Below, piece by piece: positions 49,952 through 62,252 of a stretch of 64,000 bases of DNA. The DNA lies in NCBI RefSeq assembly GCF_050948175.1, contig NC_135199.1:11164501-11228500 (forward strand), written 5' to 3'. Each line of letters opens with the position of its first letter. The stretch's first letter is position 1. This DNA is from Xylocopa sonorina (Eukaryota > Arthropoda > Insecta > Hymenoptera > Apidae). The notes beneath the pieces are model-generated. The model worked only from the letters and a program-made list of their open reading frames with translations. It was not told where the DNA came from and did no database searches. The position numbers were made by a program, and so were the translations under genes.

Positions 49952-51662
49952 ATGGGACAACACGTCTCGCGAACCGACTTTGAGTGGGTTTATACGGAAG
50001 AGCCGCACGCCTCCCGACGTAAAATTATTTTAGGTATTACCAGTAAAATATTGTACACCTGTTCATTTTAATAGCCTTCTAATTAAATTGACGATAAGAT
50101 TAACTTATACAAATTTACGTGAAATTTGTATAATTCGATTCGAAATGTTATCATTATTCCATTGTGTTAAAGAGTTATCTTTCTTTTCAGAAAAATATCC
50201 GCAAATAAAGAAACTGTTCGGGTACGATCCAAAGTTTAAATGGGTGGTAACAGGAATGGTTTTAGTCCAATTTATTTCAATGTTTATCGTGAGAAATTTA
50301 AGTTATCCAATGTTGTTCCTTGTAGCGTACTGTTTTGGAGGTGTAATTAATCATTCCCTTATGTTGGGTAAGTTTTATATTACATCTTGTACTAATTTAA
50401 GCGAACAATATTTAGCTTTGCATTGATATATATTGATTATTGCCAAGCTTATCTGAAGTAGGAATGTACAAATGTTATTCTAAAAGTTTGATAACAGTCC
50501 AAGAATAATGACTCATTGTGACTTATCTGACATTCTTATTATATTTTACATTTCTGGAGAGTTTAAGTGTAATTGTTGTCATTTCTAATTCCATCCAAAC
50601 ATTAAGCAGTTATGTATAGCTTTAGCTTTAAATACATTAAATTTAATTATACCTTTACACTTTTATTGGCAGCAATACACGAAATAGCACACAATCTTGC
50701 TTTTGGACACGCTAGACCCAGAGCTAATAAATTGTTTGGATATTTCGCTAATTTACCTGTAGGCATACCAGTAGCTGCTAGCTTTAAAAAGTATCACCTT
50801 ATACATCATCGTGTAAGTATGCCATAATATCAGTTATTCAGTAAGAAATTACATAGGATAATATTTACAATTGGCATCGATGAATTTCATGTACGTTATT
50901 GACAAATAAATTACAGTATCAAGGAGATGAAGTATTAGATACTGATTTACCAACATTATTAGAGGCAAAATTATTTTGTACAACATTTGGGAAATTTTGT
51001 TGGGTGTGCCTACAGCCATTCTTTTATGCATTTAGACCTCTTGTTGTTTATCCATTGGCACCTACATTACCAGAATTTATAAATTTGATAATACAACTTA
51101 CTTTCGATGGGTTGGTATGGTACTTTCTAGGTAAGTATAATACGAGTAACATTTGAACTAGTATACAAATGATGTTACAGATACTTATATTGTAGGCGGA
51201 AAAGTCTTAGTTTATTTACTTTGCGGATCAGCTATGGCAATGGGGTTGCATCCTGTAGCTGGTCATTTTATATCAGAGCATTATATGTATAGAAAAGGTT
51301 TTGAAACGTATAGTTACTATGGTCCATTAAATTGGATCACGTTTAATGTTGGATACCATAATGAACATCATGATTTTCCTGCAGTTCCTGGCTCCAGACT
51401 ACCAGAGGCAAATATAACAGTTTTTAAGAAATCTAGATTATCAGAAAATAAAATTTATATTATTAAATATTTATTTTCATGAAAGATACATATATTTTGA
51501 GAATATATTATTTTCTTATAGGTGAAACGAATAGCTCCTGAATTTTATGATAATTTACCACAACATAACTCATGGGTGTCTGTGCTGTATGATTTCGTTA
51601 TGGATCCTGATATAGGTCCATATGCAAGAATGAAGCGAAAACATAAGGGACTTGCTTCATAA
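49952..51662 (+). CDS. ifc: Sphingolipid delta(4)-desaturase DES1 (infertile crescent)
   Basis: DES1 introduces the 4,5-trans double bond that converts dihydroceramide to ceramide in the ER membrane; fly ifc mutants fail in spermatogenesis. Exons are 49952-50033, 50191-50367, 50673-50812, 50917-51130, 51196-51407 and 51522-51662, encoding 321 residues (human 323). The N-terminus (MGQHVSRTDFEWVYTEEPHA) matches the family's lipid desaturase leader and keeps Gly2, the N-myristoylation position known in mammals. Three di-iron histidine boxes are intact: HEIAH (89-93), HLIHH (128-132) and HNEHH near residue 260. Hydrophobic segments lie between boxes. The last intron begins GCAAAT after CCAGAG, implying a GC-AG intron; reading on to a GT would add five residues (EANIT-type) absent from the family. 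Confidence 0.96.
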
Positions 51663-52528
51663 AAGCTAGATAATTAAAAATTTTTTAACAAATAATCTTT
51701 TAATTAGCATCTGAAGCTTAATATTGCATATACGCTTAATATAAAGAGAATTGTTATTAATTTATTGCATTATATATCTTAGTAATAGTAATTCATATTG
51801 TATATCTTATTATTAGTAAGAAAAATCTATTTTTTATTGATATTGAAACATTTTGAACAGAATATTAAATTTAGACTTTTAGTTTTTTAATTTTTCTAGG
51901 TGTTTCATTTGGGCATTTATAAAATACGATTTTATACAAGTGGAAGATGCTAAATTAATGAACAGTTTTCTATTCCCCAGTGTCTGTAAATAATTGTATT
52001 AATATGTAATAAAAGATAATTAATACCTAGAGCTGATAATAAATGATTAGGGATATCGCTATGATGTATTTTTAAGCCAATGTCCAAAACCAAATTTCAT
52101 AATTTTGTAATCTAGTCAGAATGGAATAAATACTTTATTATATGTAAAAACAAGAATGTTTTAATCGTAGAAGAATGTAGCAAGATAAGTATAGTGAAAA
52201 TATTGTATGTATACTAAACCATTGTTAAAAGTTTGTTACTCTACTCTGTAACTTTGTTATATGAACAGTTTACACTGTTTTCAATTTACCAACCTTATAC
52301 ATCTCAAAATTCCTGATCAATATTAGTGGTAGTTCACACTCAACGTTTCATTGCAGATTGTTTGCTTTTAATTAGACGACTAACATACACATATGGATGT
52401 TTCTTTTATATTTAATCGACGTGGTTTTCCAATTTTCTAACGGTAATAAGTAGGAGGTAAATGATTTTGTTGCGATATGGTGTAATCAATTTTTTGCGGG
52501 AAAAATATTAATAAGAATCACTTGAGTA

Positions 52529-52537
52529 TATCGATAA
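52529..52537. promoter_or_regulatory. DRE-like site
   Basis: TATCGATAA matches the fly DREF/BEAF-32 core and lies about 440 bases upstream of the palmitoyltransferase start codon. Confidence 0.35.
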
Positions 52538-52747
52538 CTTTTTCGAAGCGCTACAGCTTCATGAAAATTGGCGAATTAATATTTCATAAAAGCTTTATTT
52601 CATTGGAATTACGCTGTATGGGTTCGTTAACGAAGGATGCCTGTATTGGCCTGCGCTTGACTTTGGTGGTTGTACGCGTGAGGCAGCAAAACTAAAGTAT
52701 CATTTCAGTTTAAAAGAATTATTTTTATTTCATGGATTTTTAATCGA

Positions 52748-52772
52748 CGTCGACATTACAGTAATGTCGACG
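52748..52772. repeat. 25-bp palindrome with perfect 12-bp arms
   Basis: CGTCGACATTAC (52748-52759), a single A, then GTAATGTCGACG (52761-52772). The arms are exact reverse complements. It could be a dimeric factor site in DNA or a hairpin in the mRNA leader. Confidence 0.85.
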
Positions 52773-52822
52773 AGAGGGAAGATGTAATACAAACGAGCTA
52801 ATATTCGGTTGTTTATCGTAAG

Positions 52823-52927
52823 ATGTTTTCTTATAAGGAAGAAACCGTTGGCTGCGTGTGTACACTCTGTGCAAGGTGTCTGCAATGGTGCATCGGTTTA
52901 ATAATGGTAAAAATAATGTTTACTTGA
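52823..52927 (+). CDS. Cysteine-rich upstream ORF of the palmitoyltransferase
   Basis: An ATG opens 34 codons ending at TGA 52925-52927, only 46 bases before the main start codon. It includes CVCTLCARCLQWC (five cysteines in 13 residues), which is unusual for random AT-rich DNA. It may be a translated leader peptide, a remnant of an alternative N-terminus, or chance. I found no splice path joining it in frame to the main coding sequence. Confidence 0.3.
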   Translation: MFSYKEETVGCVCTLCARCLQWCIGLIMVKIMFT

Positions 52928-52973
52928 ATGATATAATCGTACACACATGTATATCTATAACACAGTGAGTAGA

Positions 52974-55900
52974 ATGGGAAAGCAAAACGGATCTTGTTGG
53001 TGGTTTGTGAAAGCCGTGAAATGGATACCAGTTATTTTCATTTTGACGATTGTATTGTGGTCGTATTATGCTTATGTGGTGCAGTTATGTTTTTGTAAGT
53101 ATTTTTATACGTTTACTTATATAAATACTATGCCGTCACGTGTCATACCTATTGTTAATGTAGATTGTCCCTGCGTTAAACAAAAATGAGAAAAATTCTA
53201 TTCAATTTATTATCTTCAAATATCACATTTCTGATATATTTTAAAGCTTCTTAATTTGATTATACGTACCTACACTAATGATCCTCTTTTTTTCCTTTTA
53301 GATACTGTAGATAATTATGTCCAAAAAGGTTTGTACAATAGTTAACACGACATTCTTCAACAAATAATATTTCTATTAATAATTCACTAATTTTATCGTT
53401 TTATTTTTTTATTAACAGCCTTTTATTTGTTTTTTTATCATATCCTGTTTCTACTATTTTTATGGTCCTATTGGCAGACTGTATTTACAGATTTAATAGA
53501 AGTACCAGACAAGGTGAAGTTTAATTTATGTAGTAATGTTTACTATTCTAAACATAATATGATAAATATTAATATAGTATGATATTTTTGTATAGTTTAG
53601 AATACCAGATGTAGAAATGGAAAAATTTCAACAAGCTGAAACAGAAGAAGCGCAGAGACAAATCTTGGAGAGATTTGCACAGGATCTCCCAGTTACAAAT
53701 CGCACTATAAAAGGAGGTACAATGTTTTAATGTTTGACATTTGTACTTAAAAATATGTACTTTATACATTATACATATACGTAAATAAAACATTTTTTCT
53801 AGTAATACGTTTCTGTGAGAAATGTCAGTTAATTAAGCCAGATCGTGCACACCATTGTAGTGTATGCAGTACATGTGTTTTAAAAATGGATCATCATTGT
53901 CCATGGGTGAACAACTGTGTAGGTTTTCACAATTACAAATTCTTTATGTTGTTCCTGGCGTATGCTCTTCTTTACTGTATATTCATCACTGCTACATCTT
54001 TACAATATTTTATACGTTTTTGGAAAGTAAGTGCAATTTTGTGTCTATCTCTGTCATAGATAATATATTATAATAAATAGTGTCTCAGTCTGTTATGTGT
54101 TTCAAAGTCTATTAGAATATTGGAACAAAAATATGTAACATGAAAGGTACATGTAAAATATGTGGATATAGTTTAACAGACAAACTGGGATATTTTGTAT
54201 AAACTTATATATTAAGTTAACTGTGTTTTAAGTACAATGAAATTTATATAAACAATACTGTACATTATTTTTTATCCCTGTAATAATATTGACATATCTT
54301 TTCTAGGGGGAATTGGACGGAATGGGAAGATTTCATCTACTGTTCTTATTCTTTGTCGCATTGATGTTTGCAGTTAGTTTAAATTCCCTTTTCTTTTATC
54401 ATTGCTATCTTGTTTTACATAATAGGTCTACATTAGGTAATTAAAAGCATGTTATACAAAACTTGTTTAATGTTCTACAAAATTATACCCAATGATAAGC
54501 GCTATATATATTTTATGAAATATTTGTAGAGGCATTTACACCGCCTATGTTCCGCACAGGAAAGGATAAGGACGGTTTTAGCCTTGGAAAGTACAATAAT
54601 TTCCAAGAAGTATTTGGTAATAATCCTAAACTATGGTTCCTTCCTGTCTTTACTAGGTAGGTAGTTTCAACTTACTATTTCACATATTTTTAATATTACA
54701 ATATCTTTCGTTTTAATGATATCATAATAATAATACTGTGATACAACTGTGAACCAGTTGCACAATATATAAAAATGAAAAACTTTTAGAAAAATTGTTG
54801 TAATTATGTGATAATTACAATTCATGTACAAGCTGGGTAAATGAGCATGCTAATATACATAGATATATGTATATACAATAATATATACAATAGCATTATA
54901 AATTGATAAATGTTTAATATCATGAATTTCAGAAAATTAATTTTTTTTCATTAATGTACTGTAATCATACATGGAGAATAGATCTTAAGATTGTTATAAA
55001 GATATATTTCTCTCCACTTCTAACACTATTTGTTGAATGCTTTTTTTAAATATATTTTAAATTAAGTGTTCATTGAATAGCATAGTTTCGAAAAAAAGTA
55101 AGTTATCATTTCATAGGTAAGATATAAAAAGGTGAAGAAAATGGTAAATATTATATAAACATAATAGATTACATAAACTGCCTTAAAAATCAAAGCTATG
55201 TTAGAAGAATAGTTCTACATGATTTTGATATTTATCCCCTATATATATATATATATATATGTACACAGTTTTTACACTGTTTAATTGTTCAGTATTTCAA
55301 ATAATGATGTCATACGTTAATTTATATCCTTTGTAAATAAGTACATCAATACAATAGTAATTGCATTATCGTTAAAACGCGATGGATGCGTTGAATGTGT
55401 TCTAGTCTTGGAAATGGTGTCACCTATCCAGTACGTGCGCAACATCAAGGCACACCCAATACTTACGACTCCATGGGCAGTACTCGAAACAGGTCAGCAT
55501 TATAGAAATCTATGTCTAAATATTGTTGATTAAAAGGCAGTTGATACTAAAACAAGTAACACATTATTACAATTGAGAAGTATTTAAATACCTTTCAGAA
55601 CAGAAAAAGAAAACATTTTCTTCATATTTTTTTCTTTCAATTCATGCACTTTTTTCCTACAGGACCACTTTTTTTCATTTATCATTTATTTTGTACAGCG
55701 TTCCAGAGTAACAAAGTTGCACATATATATTTGCTTCGTGAATGCATGCAAATATCCATTTCATTTGTGCTTTTATTTAATTCTGTTATATAAAGCCCAA
55801 TGTTTTGTATTTATAATGTTAATTGGATTATTATTAACATTGAGAATAACGTATGACTTAATAAAATTATAATTTCAATGCTATAATTATATATGTACCT

Positions 55901-58727
55901 AATACTTTTAATTAACTACTGATTAATTATGTGTGCTTTGTGACCTATTAAAATGCGTTCTGAACATAACTATGAATTCTAGTCAATACAACATTTTACT
56001 TTATATGAGACATAAAAAATATAATTGGTATGGTACAAATAATATTGTTTTTGTTTCATTTTAGTACATTTGTATTCTTAAATTATTGTGAGATAGTATA
56101 TTGCGTTAAATTCAAGGGTGATTTATGTGATAATTTATAGTAAGAAGTTTGTATCTTGTATTTAGTCTGCAGATAATCATTAATTGAGATGGACTTTGAA
56201 ATAGGTATTAGTTATTATTTTAAACTTGTCTTTAAGAATGCATGTTTTTCGTAGATACATCATATTGTGCATTGATCAAAATTACATTTATCAATATAAT
56301 TTTACTACTGTGAAAGGTATTGTGCATCTGGTTCTTGCAGATTGATATTTATTTTATTATTAGAAGTGGCGTAACTATGTTTTAAAGAATGTTAATATTA
56401 ACTTTTTATATATTTTTTATTATAAATAACAAGGTAAAAATATACACTAGATAAAAAGAGATGTGTTCAAAATAGTGAAAGAAATATACAAAATTCCAAA
56501 ATATCAACAGGTTACAAATTTTCTAATTTTTACATACTTATCAGAGGCAAGTAGTTACGCTACCTCTGAAGTATAAATGGGATTACATCAAGTAGAAGGT
56601 AGGGTGTGGGTTACAGTTTTGGCGATGGGGTAAACTTTCCCGAACGGCTGTGCAATGAAGACACACATACTCTGTTGGGACATACTACCCAACAGTGGGG
56701 TGATGAGACCGAACTTGACTCTCCACCTCCCTATGGGTCACAATCAGGTATTGTGTAGTCTGTGAATCCCTATGTTGAGACAGTGCGTTAGTCTACGTGC
56801 ATTGTCTAGTTATATAATACTTGTTAGTCACAAGTATTCCTTATGTCATATTCATGAAGAAAATACATGTTACTCATCATCTGAGTACAATTCTACATGC
56901 TACTACCAGCTCGTATTTAAAATCATTCTTTTTTTTTTTACAAATAAGTTAGAGTACTATTGCTTCCTTGAAGGAAAGGTAGATTATTTTGGAATATTTT
57001 AAATGTTATATATAGGGATTATAGGGCAGGAATTTAATCATATTTTTATTATAAGCTCTTTATAATTGAAGTGTTATATTTTCAGAAAACAATTGGCTTA
57101 AAAATTTATAAAAATTTTGAAAATTTCATTTCTTTATTTGGCTATTGTTAAATAAATGATCACAAACATACCAATGAATAAAGAGTTTACTAAAGACTTG
57201 TGCTTTAAAAAAAGTACACATTATATATTGTCTAATTTTTTCATGCTTTAACTTAGCAATTTTTAATGACACAAATCTAATGTAATAATCAAAATATGGG
57301 AGACGATATGCTTAAGAATAAAAAATATGTAGTTACTAGTGCACATCTTTTATAACTATTAGTACAAACGTACAATTTGTACAATAAGAAAATTATTTCT
57401 GAAAGATATAAGAAGATTATATGAACTGTACATTAATTTTGTTATTACATTCCTTATTTATGCATTTATTGATTTGTAGGATACATGTAAAATGAAACTT
57501 ATGATGTATAGATATACATACAAATTTTATTGTTTATTACTAATTAAAGAACGCTGTAATAAAAAGAAAAAAATAAATTGGTAAAGTCAATGCATTTAAT
57601 GTATTTGTAATATACAAAAAACTTTATGTCTATTAACTTTTAACTATCTTTAACTTTTGTTTTATTATAGTTGTTTTTTTATGTGTGTGTATGCGTGTGT
57701 GTGCGTACAATTAGTTTTGTAGGCATGCATGTTTTACTGCTATATACACTATTAATTTACAAGTTATTTACACAAATAATAACGTATTTTTTCATAACAA
57801 TTTTATCTTTAACCAGTCTGTAACTACATGCATAATTTTTCATGAATTACACTCATTTTTTTTACCCTCTTTTTCTTTCTCCCTCATTTTTCATTAATGT
57901 AATGACATAGAGGCATGACACACAACTAATGTATTACTATATTATTATTAATATGTATTTCTTAATATTTTGATATTTGGAACTTACAATTTAAGTGTAA
58001 TAGTTTTTTTAATAATACATGAATTCTTTAATTAATTGACACTAGAATTTTATAGTCAATGCAAATATGTCCATATACTAGTATTTACTTAATATAATAT
58101 TTAGTTTGAGTTTTTGGCTGCAGGTCCATCATTGATCAAATGACATTGGTAGAAGGAGCTGCAATATTAGCACTTGGCACAGGGTAATATCAAATGGTTG
58201 CTCAAATGTGTATTGAATTGTTCTTGAATTCTTAATATATTAATATCAATGTTTTTCATATATACAAACAAACTTTTATAGTTTTATCATATAAACTATA
58301 TAACTGTATAAATATTAATTTTTATTATTAATATATTTTTAACTAATCATCCTGATATTTAAATTTTTGCCGCTTTTAAATTGCATTTTTAATGTAACAC
58401 TATACAATACTGACAAAATTCAGTTTTTTATACATATTATTGCATGTGTAGGTTCTTTTTAGTTATAGGTACTAACATTTGCTTCTTTTGTGAAATCATG
58501 CATCACAGCTTTATTGTATATGTTTGATACTATATCTTTGTTGTGCATAGTAACTCTATCTTCACGTAAGTTACTCTATATAAAATCAATTACATAACTT
58601 TTTAGTTGATTTGTAAATACAAATTTAAAAGTTATTAAACATTTTTTAAATATTTTACAGCACTGCTGTGATAGGTGTTGCAGCAGATGCCAACCAACCA
58701 TTGGTGGATGCAACTGAAGTTGTTTGA
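52974..58727 (+). CDS. ZDHHC20: Palmitoyltransferase of the ZDHHC2/15/20 group
   Basis: This is a membrane S-acyltransferase of the secretory pathway or plasma membrane. Ten exons are 52974-53094, 53302-53328, 53419-53513, 53596-53716, 53803-54026, 54307-54436, 54530-54656, 55406-55492, 58124-58183 and 58661-58727, giving 352 residues in frame. Two N-terminal transmembrane helices (WIPVIFILTIVLWSYYAYVV; then FYLFFYHILFLLFLW) precede the zinc-binding cysteine-rich domain at about 126-176, with the catalytic DHHC at 151-154 (Cys154). Two more helices follow, then the TTxE-like STLEAF segment. By eye the core (CEKCQLIKPDRAHHC, FTSLGNG...YPVR) is nearest human ZDHHC20; ZDHHC2 and 15 are close alternatives, and the fly gene would be CG1407. 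Exon 9 can end at its own in-frame stop (58185-58187) or splice to exon 10, giving two C-termini. The intron before exon 9 is 2.6 kb, far longer than the rest. Confidence 0.92.
55240..55261. repeat. (TA)n tract in palmitoyltransferase intron
   Basis: About 22 bases of TA alternation. Confidence 0.85.
56362..56770. other. Unexplained intronic island, possible mobile element remnant
   Basis: Within the 2.6-kb intron, AGAAGTGGCGTAACTAT (56362-56378) resembles, inverted, the sequence at 56551-56567 (14 of 17 positions), suggesting degenerate terminal inverted repeats about 206 bp apart. Immediately right, 56577-56770 is far richer in G+C than its surroundings and contains a perfect 8-bp stem (CTGTTGGG / CCCAACAG with an 8-base loop near 56671-56694). 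It has no long frame and no GT-AG exon signature I can defend. Candidates are a retroelement 3' fragment, a structured non-coding RNA, or an unrecognised exon. Confidence 0.35.
57674..57708. repeat. (TG)n-type imperfect tract
   Basis: Alternating TG with ATG and GCG interruptions over about 35 bases. Confidence 0.7.
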
Positions 58728-60284
58728 AACAATATATAAAATCGATAAATATCTTTATCACGGAGAAAAATTTTTTTTTAACTAACACTACTTAATTTCA
58801 GTCTTCATATAAATCCTTTGCACTTGCTATATATTTTCTTTAAACATAACTAAAAAGATTTATTGCTCTCAGTATTCACAGGTTTGTAGCTTAATTTATT
58901 TTTCCATATTTTGTATTGTCTCGTGCGTATTTATATAATATTTTATATCTTATCAATGTGATCTTTTCATTAATATAATTTAACATATAAATGCAAAGGA
59001 TTTAATATCTAGACCATATTTACTACCATTGAAACTTTTATAGTTCTCTCTCAACACATTCTACAATGTGGAAATTTATCTCTGCAGGAAATTGATCATA
59101 AAATCTGCACAAAATTTTTAAGGTTTTAGATATGTACATACAATATTGTTATTATTACATATGATAGCATATGTATGTAATTACTACAAATACTAACAAT
59201 AAATTGTTATTAATCGATCAATGTTATTGTGTGGAACATAAAAAAATGAAGAAATGGTTCGATATATGTAAAACATTGTAATTAATGAAAAAACTGTTGC
59301 CATGAATTTAATGTCTTTATAAAAATTATGAATTAAATATACTTTGTAAAATGATGAATCTATTATTATTTTTAAATAAGAATATTTAATAAGAATTAGT
59401 ATTTTAGTATAATTGCTGGAAAGTGATATATTTGAGAAATTATGTTTACACTGTACAAAATATATTTTAATTATTTGGTGTAAAAATATGTGGAATATGA
59501 TATATTCTATATATCCATAAAAACTAAAAATACGATTGCACTACATAATAAAAAAAAAAGTTCTTTTCTAATCTGTGAATATAATTTTACTTAATGTAAT
59601 TGATCAGAAATGTAATTAATATATATTTATAAAGAACCAGCCTTGTACTGTACTAATATGATGATAATTATTTTTATTAGAGTAAAATAAGTAGTTATGC
59701 AAAATTGATATGTTTTAATATCAATAAAATGTATGTACATTTTGTGACTGACAAATAATACATTTACATAACCAAGACAAGTTTCCTTTATACATTTTTC
59801 TTTACATTCTTTATATATTACTTATTATCCTGCTTATTAAAATATGTATTTACTAAAATCAGTATGTATCTATAAGATTGGATATTTTCCAATATACAAA
59901 TAATAATAGCGCAATTTTTTAAGTTTAATACATGAAAGTTATGCATCTTATTGATTTAACTAATTATGATATTTAGTTAAGATTTATTATTGTGTTTAAT
60001 ATAAGTGAATAAAGAGAACTAACATGTAAGTTGCTTTAACTTGACACAATTAATATAACATTTACGTTTGTTTTATTTTTGACGTGTATATAAAATATAG
60101 GATATAAATATATTGTAATAGAAGCGTGATAAATATATTGCAGTACAATATGTATTTATTGTAGGTATTAAAAAAAAAAGGGAAATTGAAGAGTGAAAAT
60201 AATTTGAAACAAATTGTAAGAAATGGAAAATTATTGTCACATTAAAAATGAAAATTCTAAGTATACATTTATACAAAAGAAATA
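58728..60284. other. Convergent 3' UTRs of palmitoyltransferase and HYI
   Basis: Very AT-rich DNA with no frame of interest. AATAAA for the plus-strand gene is present at 59723, and TTTATT (a minus-strand signal for HYI) at 60155-60160. Confidence 0.55.
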
Positions 60285-61413
60285 TTATAATTTATAACCA
60301 TAATTTTGTACCCAATTTAAGCCACCTACTGAAGAAGATTTTGGACGATATTCTAAACCAATATACCCTTTATATCCTTCTTTTTCTAAAATAGAAAGGA
60401 TATACTTGTAATCTATTTCTCCTGGAGTGTCAGGTTCATGTCTATCTGGTACTTGAGCAATTTGTACATGCCCTACAAACAAACAAAAATGTATAAATGT
60501 CATTATTGTTGCCCTTTGAATACAAACAATTACCTGTGTATGGTAATAGTTTTTTAATGTTTTCTGTGATATTTCCACAAATATGTTGTAAATGAAAGAT
60601 ATCCAGTTGCAGTTTTAAATTAGGACTATTTATTTTTTTAACCACATCCAAACCTGTGTAGAAAAAATTTTATTTTAATGAAGACATATGATTTCACTAT
60701 TCCATTGAGTGGTTACCTTTCTGAAAACTATTCATATAATAATTTGGCACAGTGATATTATTAATTGGTTCTATAACACCAATTATTCCTTCTTTTTGAA
60801 ATTTTTCAACTGCATATCGAAGATTTTTTACATAAACATCATCATTGCTAGGAGTTATTTCATTTACTTTGCCTGACATTACATGAATTCTAAAAAAGGA
60901 ATTAATTGAAGAATTAATTGTTAAAAGGAGACTTAGTAATATATAATTAATTCACATAATTGTTATAAATTTCTTTTACTTTTTGCAATTTAAAGCTTTT
61001 GCATATTCTATTGTTAAGTTAATGCTTTTCTTAAAGTTTTCTTCTTCTCCAGGTATTGCTGCAAACCCTAATTCTCCTTTCGATACATCACCTGTTTACA
61101 ATTAGATTACTATATTTATTATAAATTAAATATATGCATAAAAATGATATTTTCACAGAATTCTCGTTTTCGCAATCACTTTTATAATGTTTTATGCTAA
61201 TTGTGTTTATTACATACCAGTGAATACATTTATAAGTATTTGTTCAACGCCTGCATTCTGTTTGGCTTCTGATACCTCCTTGAGAGAGAAACCAAAAGGA
61301 AATCCACTTTCTACTGCCTTAAATCCAGCTTCTTTTGCCAATTTATATCTTTCAATAATCGATGGTGTCTCCGTGAACATGAAGGACAAATTAGTGGCAA
61401 ATTTTAGGCTCAT
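60285..61413 (-). CDS. HYI: Putative hydroxypyruvate isomerase (HYI)
   Basis: This is a cytosolic TIM-barrel sugar isomerase of the AP-endonuclease-2/Hyi family, thought to interconvert hydroxypyruvate and tartronate semialdehyde; the animal substrate is not firmly established. Exons on the minus strand are 61218-61413, 60980-61091, 60717-60889, 60534-60653 and 60285-60472, encoding 262 residues (human about 277). Conserved features include the N-terminal strand MSLKFATNLSFMF and GFKAVESGFPF. Acidic and histidine metal- or substrate-binding positions appear in VIEPINN, LQLDIFHLQ, HVQIAQVPDRHEPDTPGEID and IGLEYRP. All introns are short. It is convergent with the palmitoyltransferase gene and lies 839 bases downstream of the CCT8 stop on the same strand. 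Confidence 0.93.
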
Positions 61414-62252
61414 ATTGCTTACTTTTTAAAAACCCTGTTAAACGCACAAGTAGAACTAATGATTATAAAGCACCTACTAATCACTTAAGCACTTAATTTG
61501 TTATATTATATAACTTTTATTATCTTCCTGTGAAGTTTTTTTTATCTTCAAGTGGAGATTTCCTTATCTTAATGGGAAAAATTCAATATCAGTAAAATAT
61601 ACACAGCCAAGACATACCTTTCACATTATTGTACACAAATATCAAATCTTATTGATCTTACTTTAAATTTAATTGAACCACTTTAATATTTAATGAAATT
61701 AATTGTGTTCATTTTATATTAACTTCTGAAGAATAATTATTGTTGGTTTAATGATTAAAATTATCACTAAACTAACCTCGACGATAACCACGTTATTAAC
61801 TAAAAAATTTAAGCACTTTTTCTTAATTTGCTCTCAAATTTTAGATTACTCATTATTCGTATATCAATAATTATGTTTAGTTCACTGTAAAACTATTATT
61901 TGAAAATCCATTATTCCAAAATTTCACATATTTTTATTTAAATAATTTTTCCCATTCTAACAGTGAAACAAGCATTCACAAAGTAGGGACAATTGCAATT
62001 TTAAGTATATCTGCGCATTAAATGCAATACTGTTTGAGGGAAAGTACAAAATAATACTTTCATTTAATTTATCGATGTTCTCATTAAAATAGCTGTATAA
62101 CATTATGGCGCATAATGTGTAAAATAAGCGTAACGAATATTTTTACAAATTTTTGTTCGACATGAAGTTTAATGTGTTGAAAGCCATTGTAATGCAACGT
62201 TATAAGTTAAGTATAAGAATCAATGAATAATTAAACAATTTTCTTCGGATTT
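61414..62252 (-). promoter_or_regulatory. HYI upstream region / CCT8 3' UTR
   Basis: The stretch holds no recognisable frame. It must contain the HYI promoter and the CCT8 3' end. An AATAAA on the minus strand overlaps the CCT8 stop codon. Confidence 0.5.

Larger units (their letters stand above)
51663..52973 (+). other. ifc 3' UTR and palmitoyltransferase promoter/5' UTR
   Basis: After the ifc stop, AATAAA occurs at 52008 and 52125. Further right lie a DRE-like TATCGATAA (52529-52537), a strong palindrome (52748-52772) and an upstream ORF (52823-52927), which together look like the promoter and leader of the downstream gene. Confidence 0.5.
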
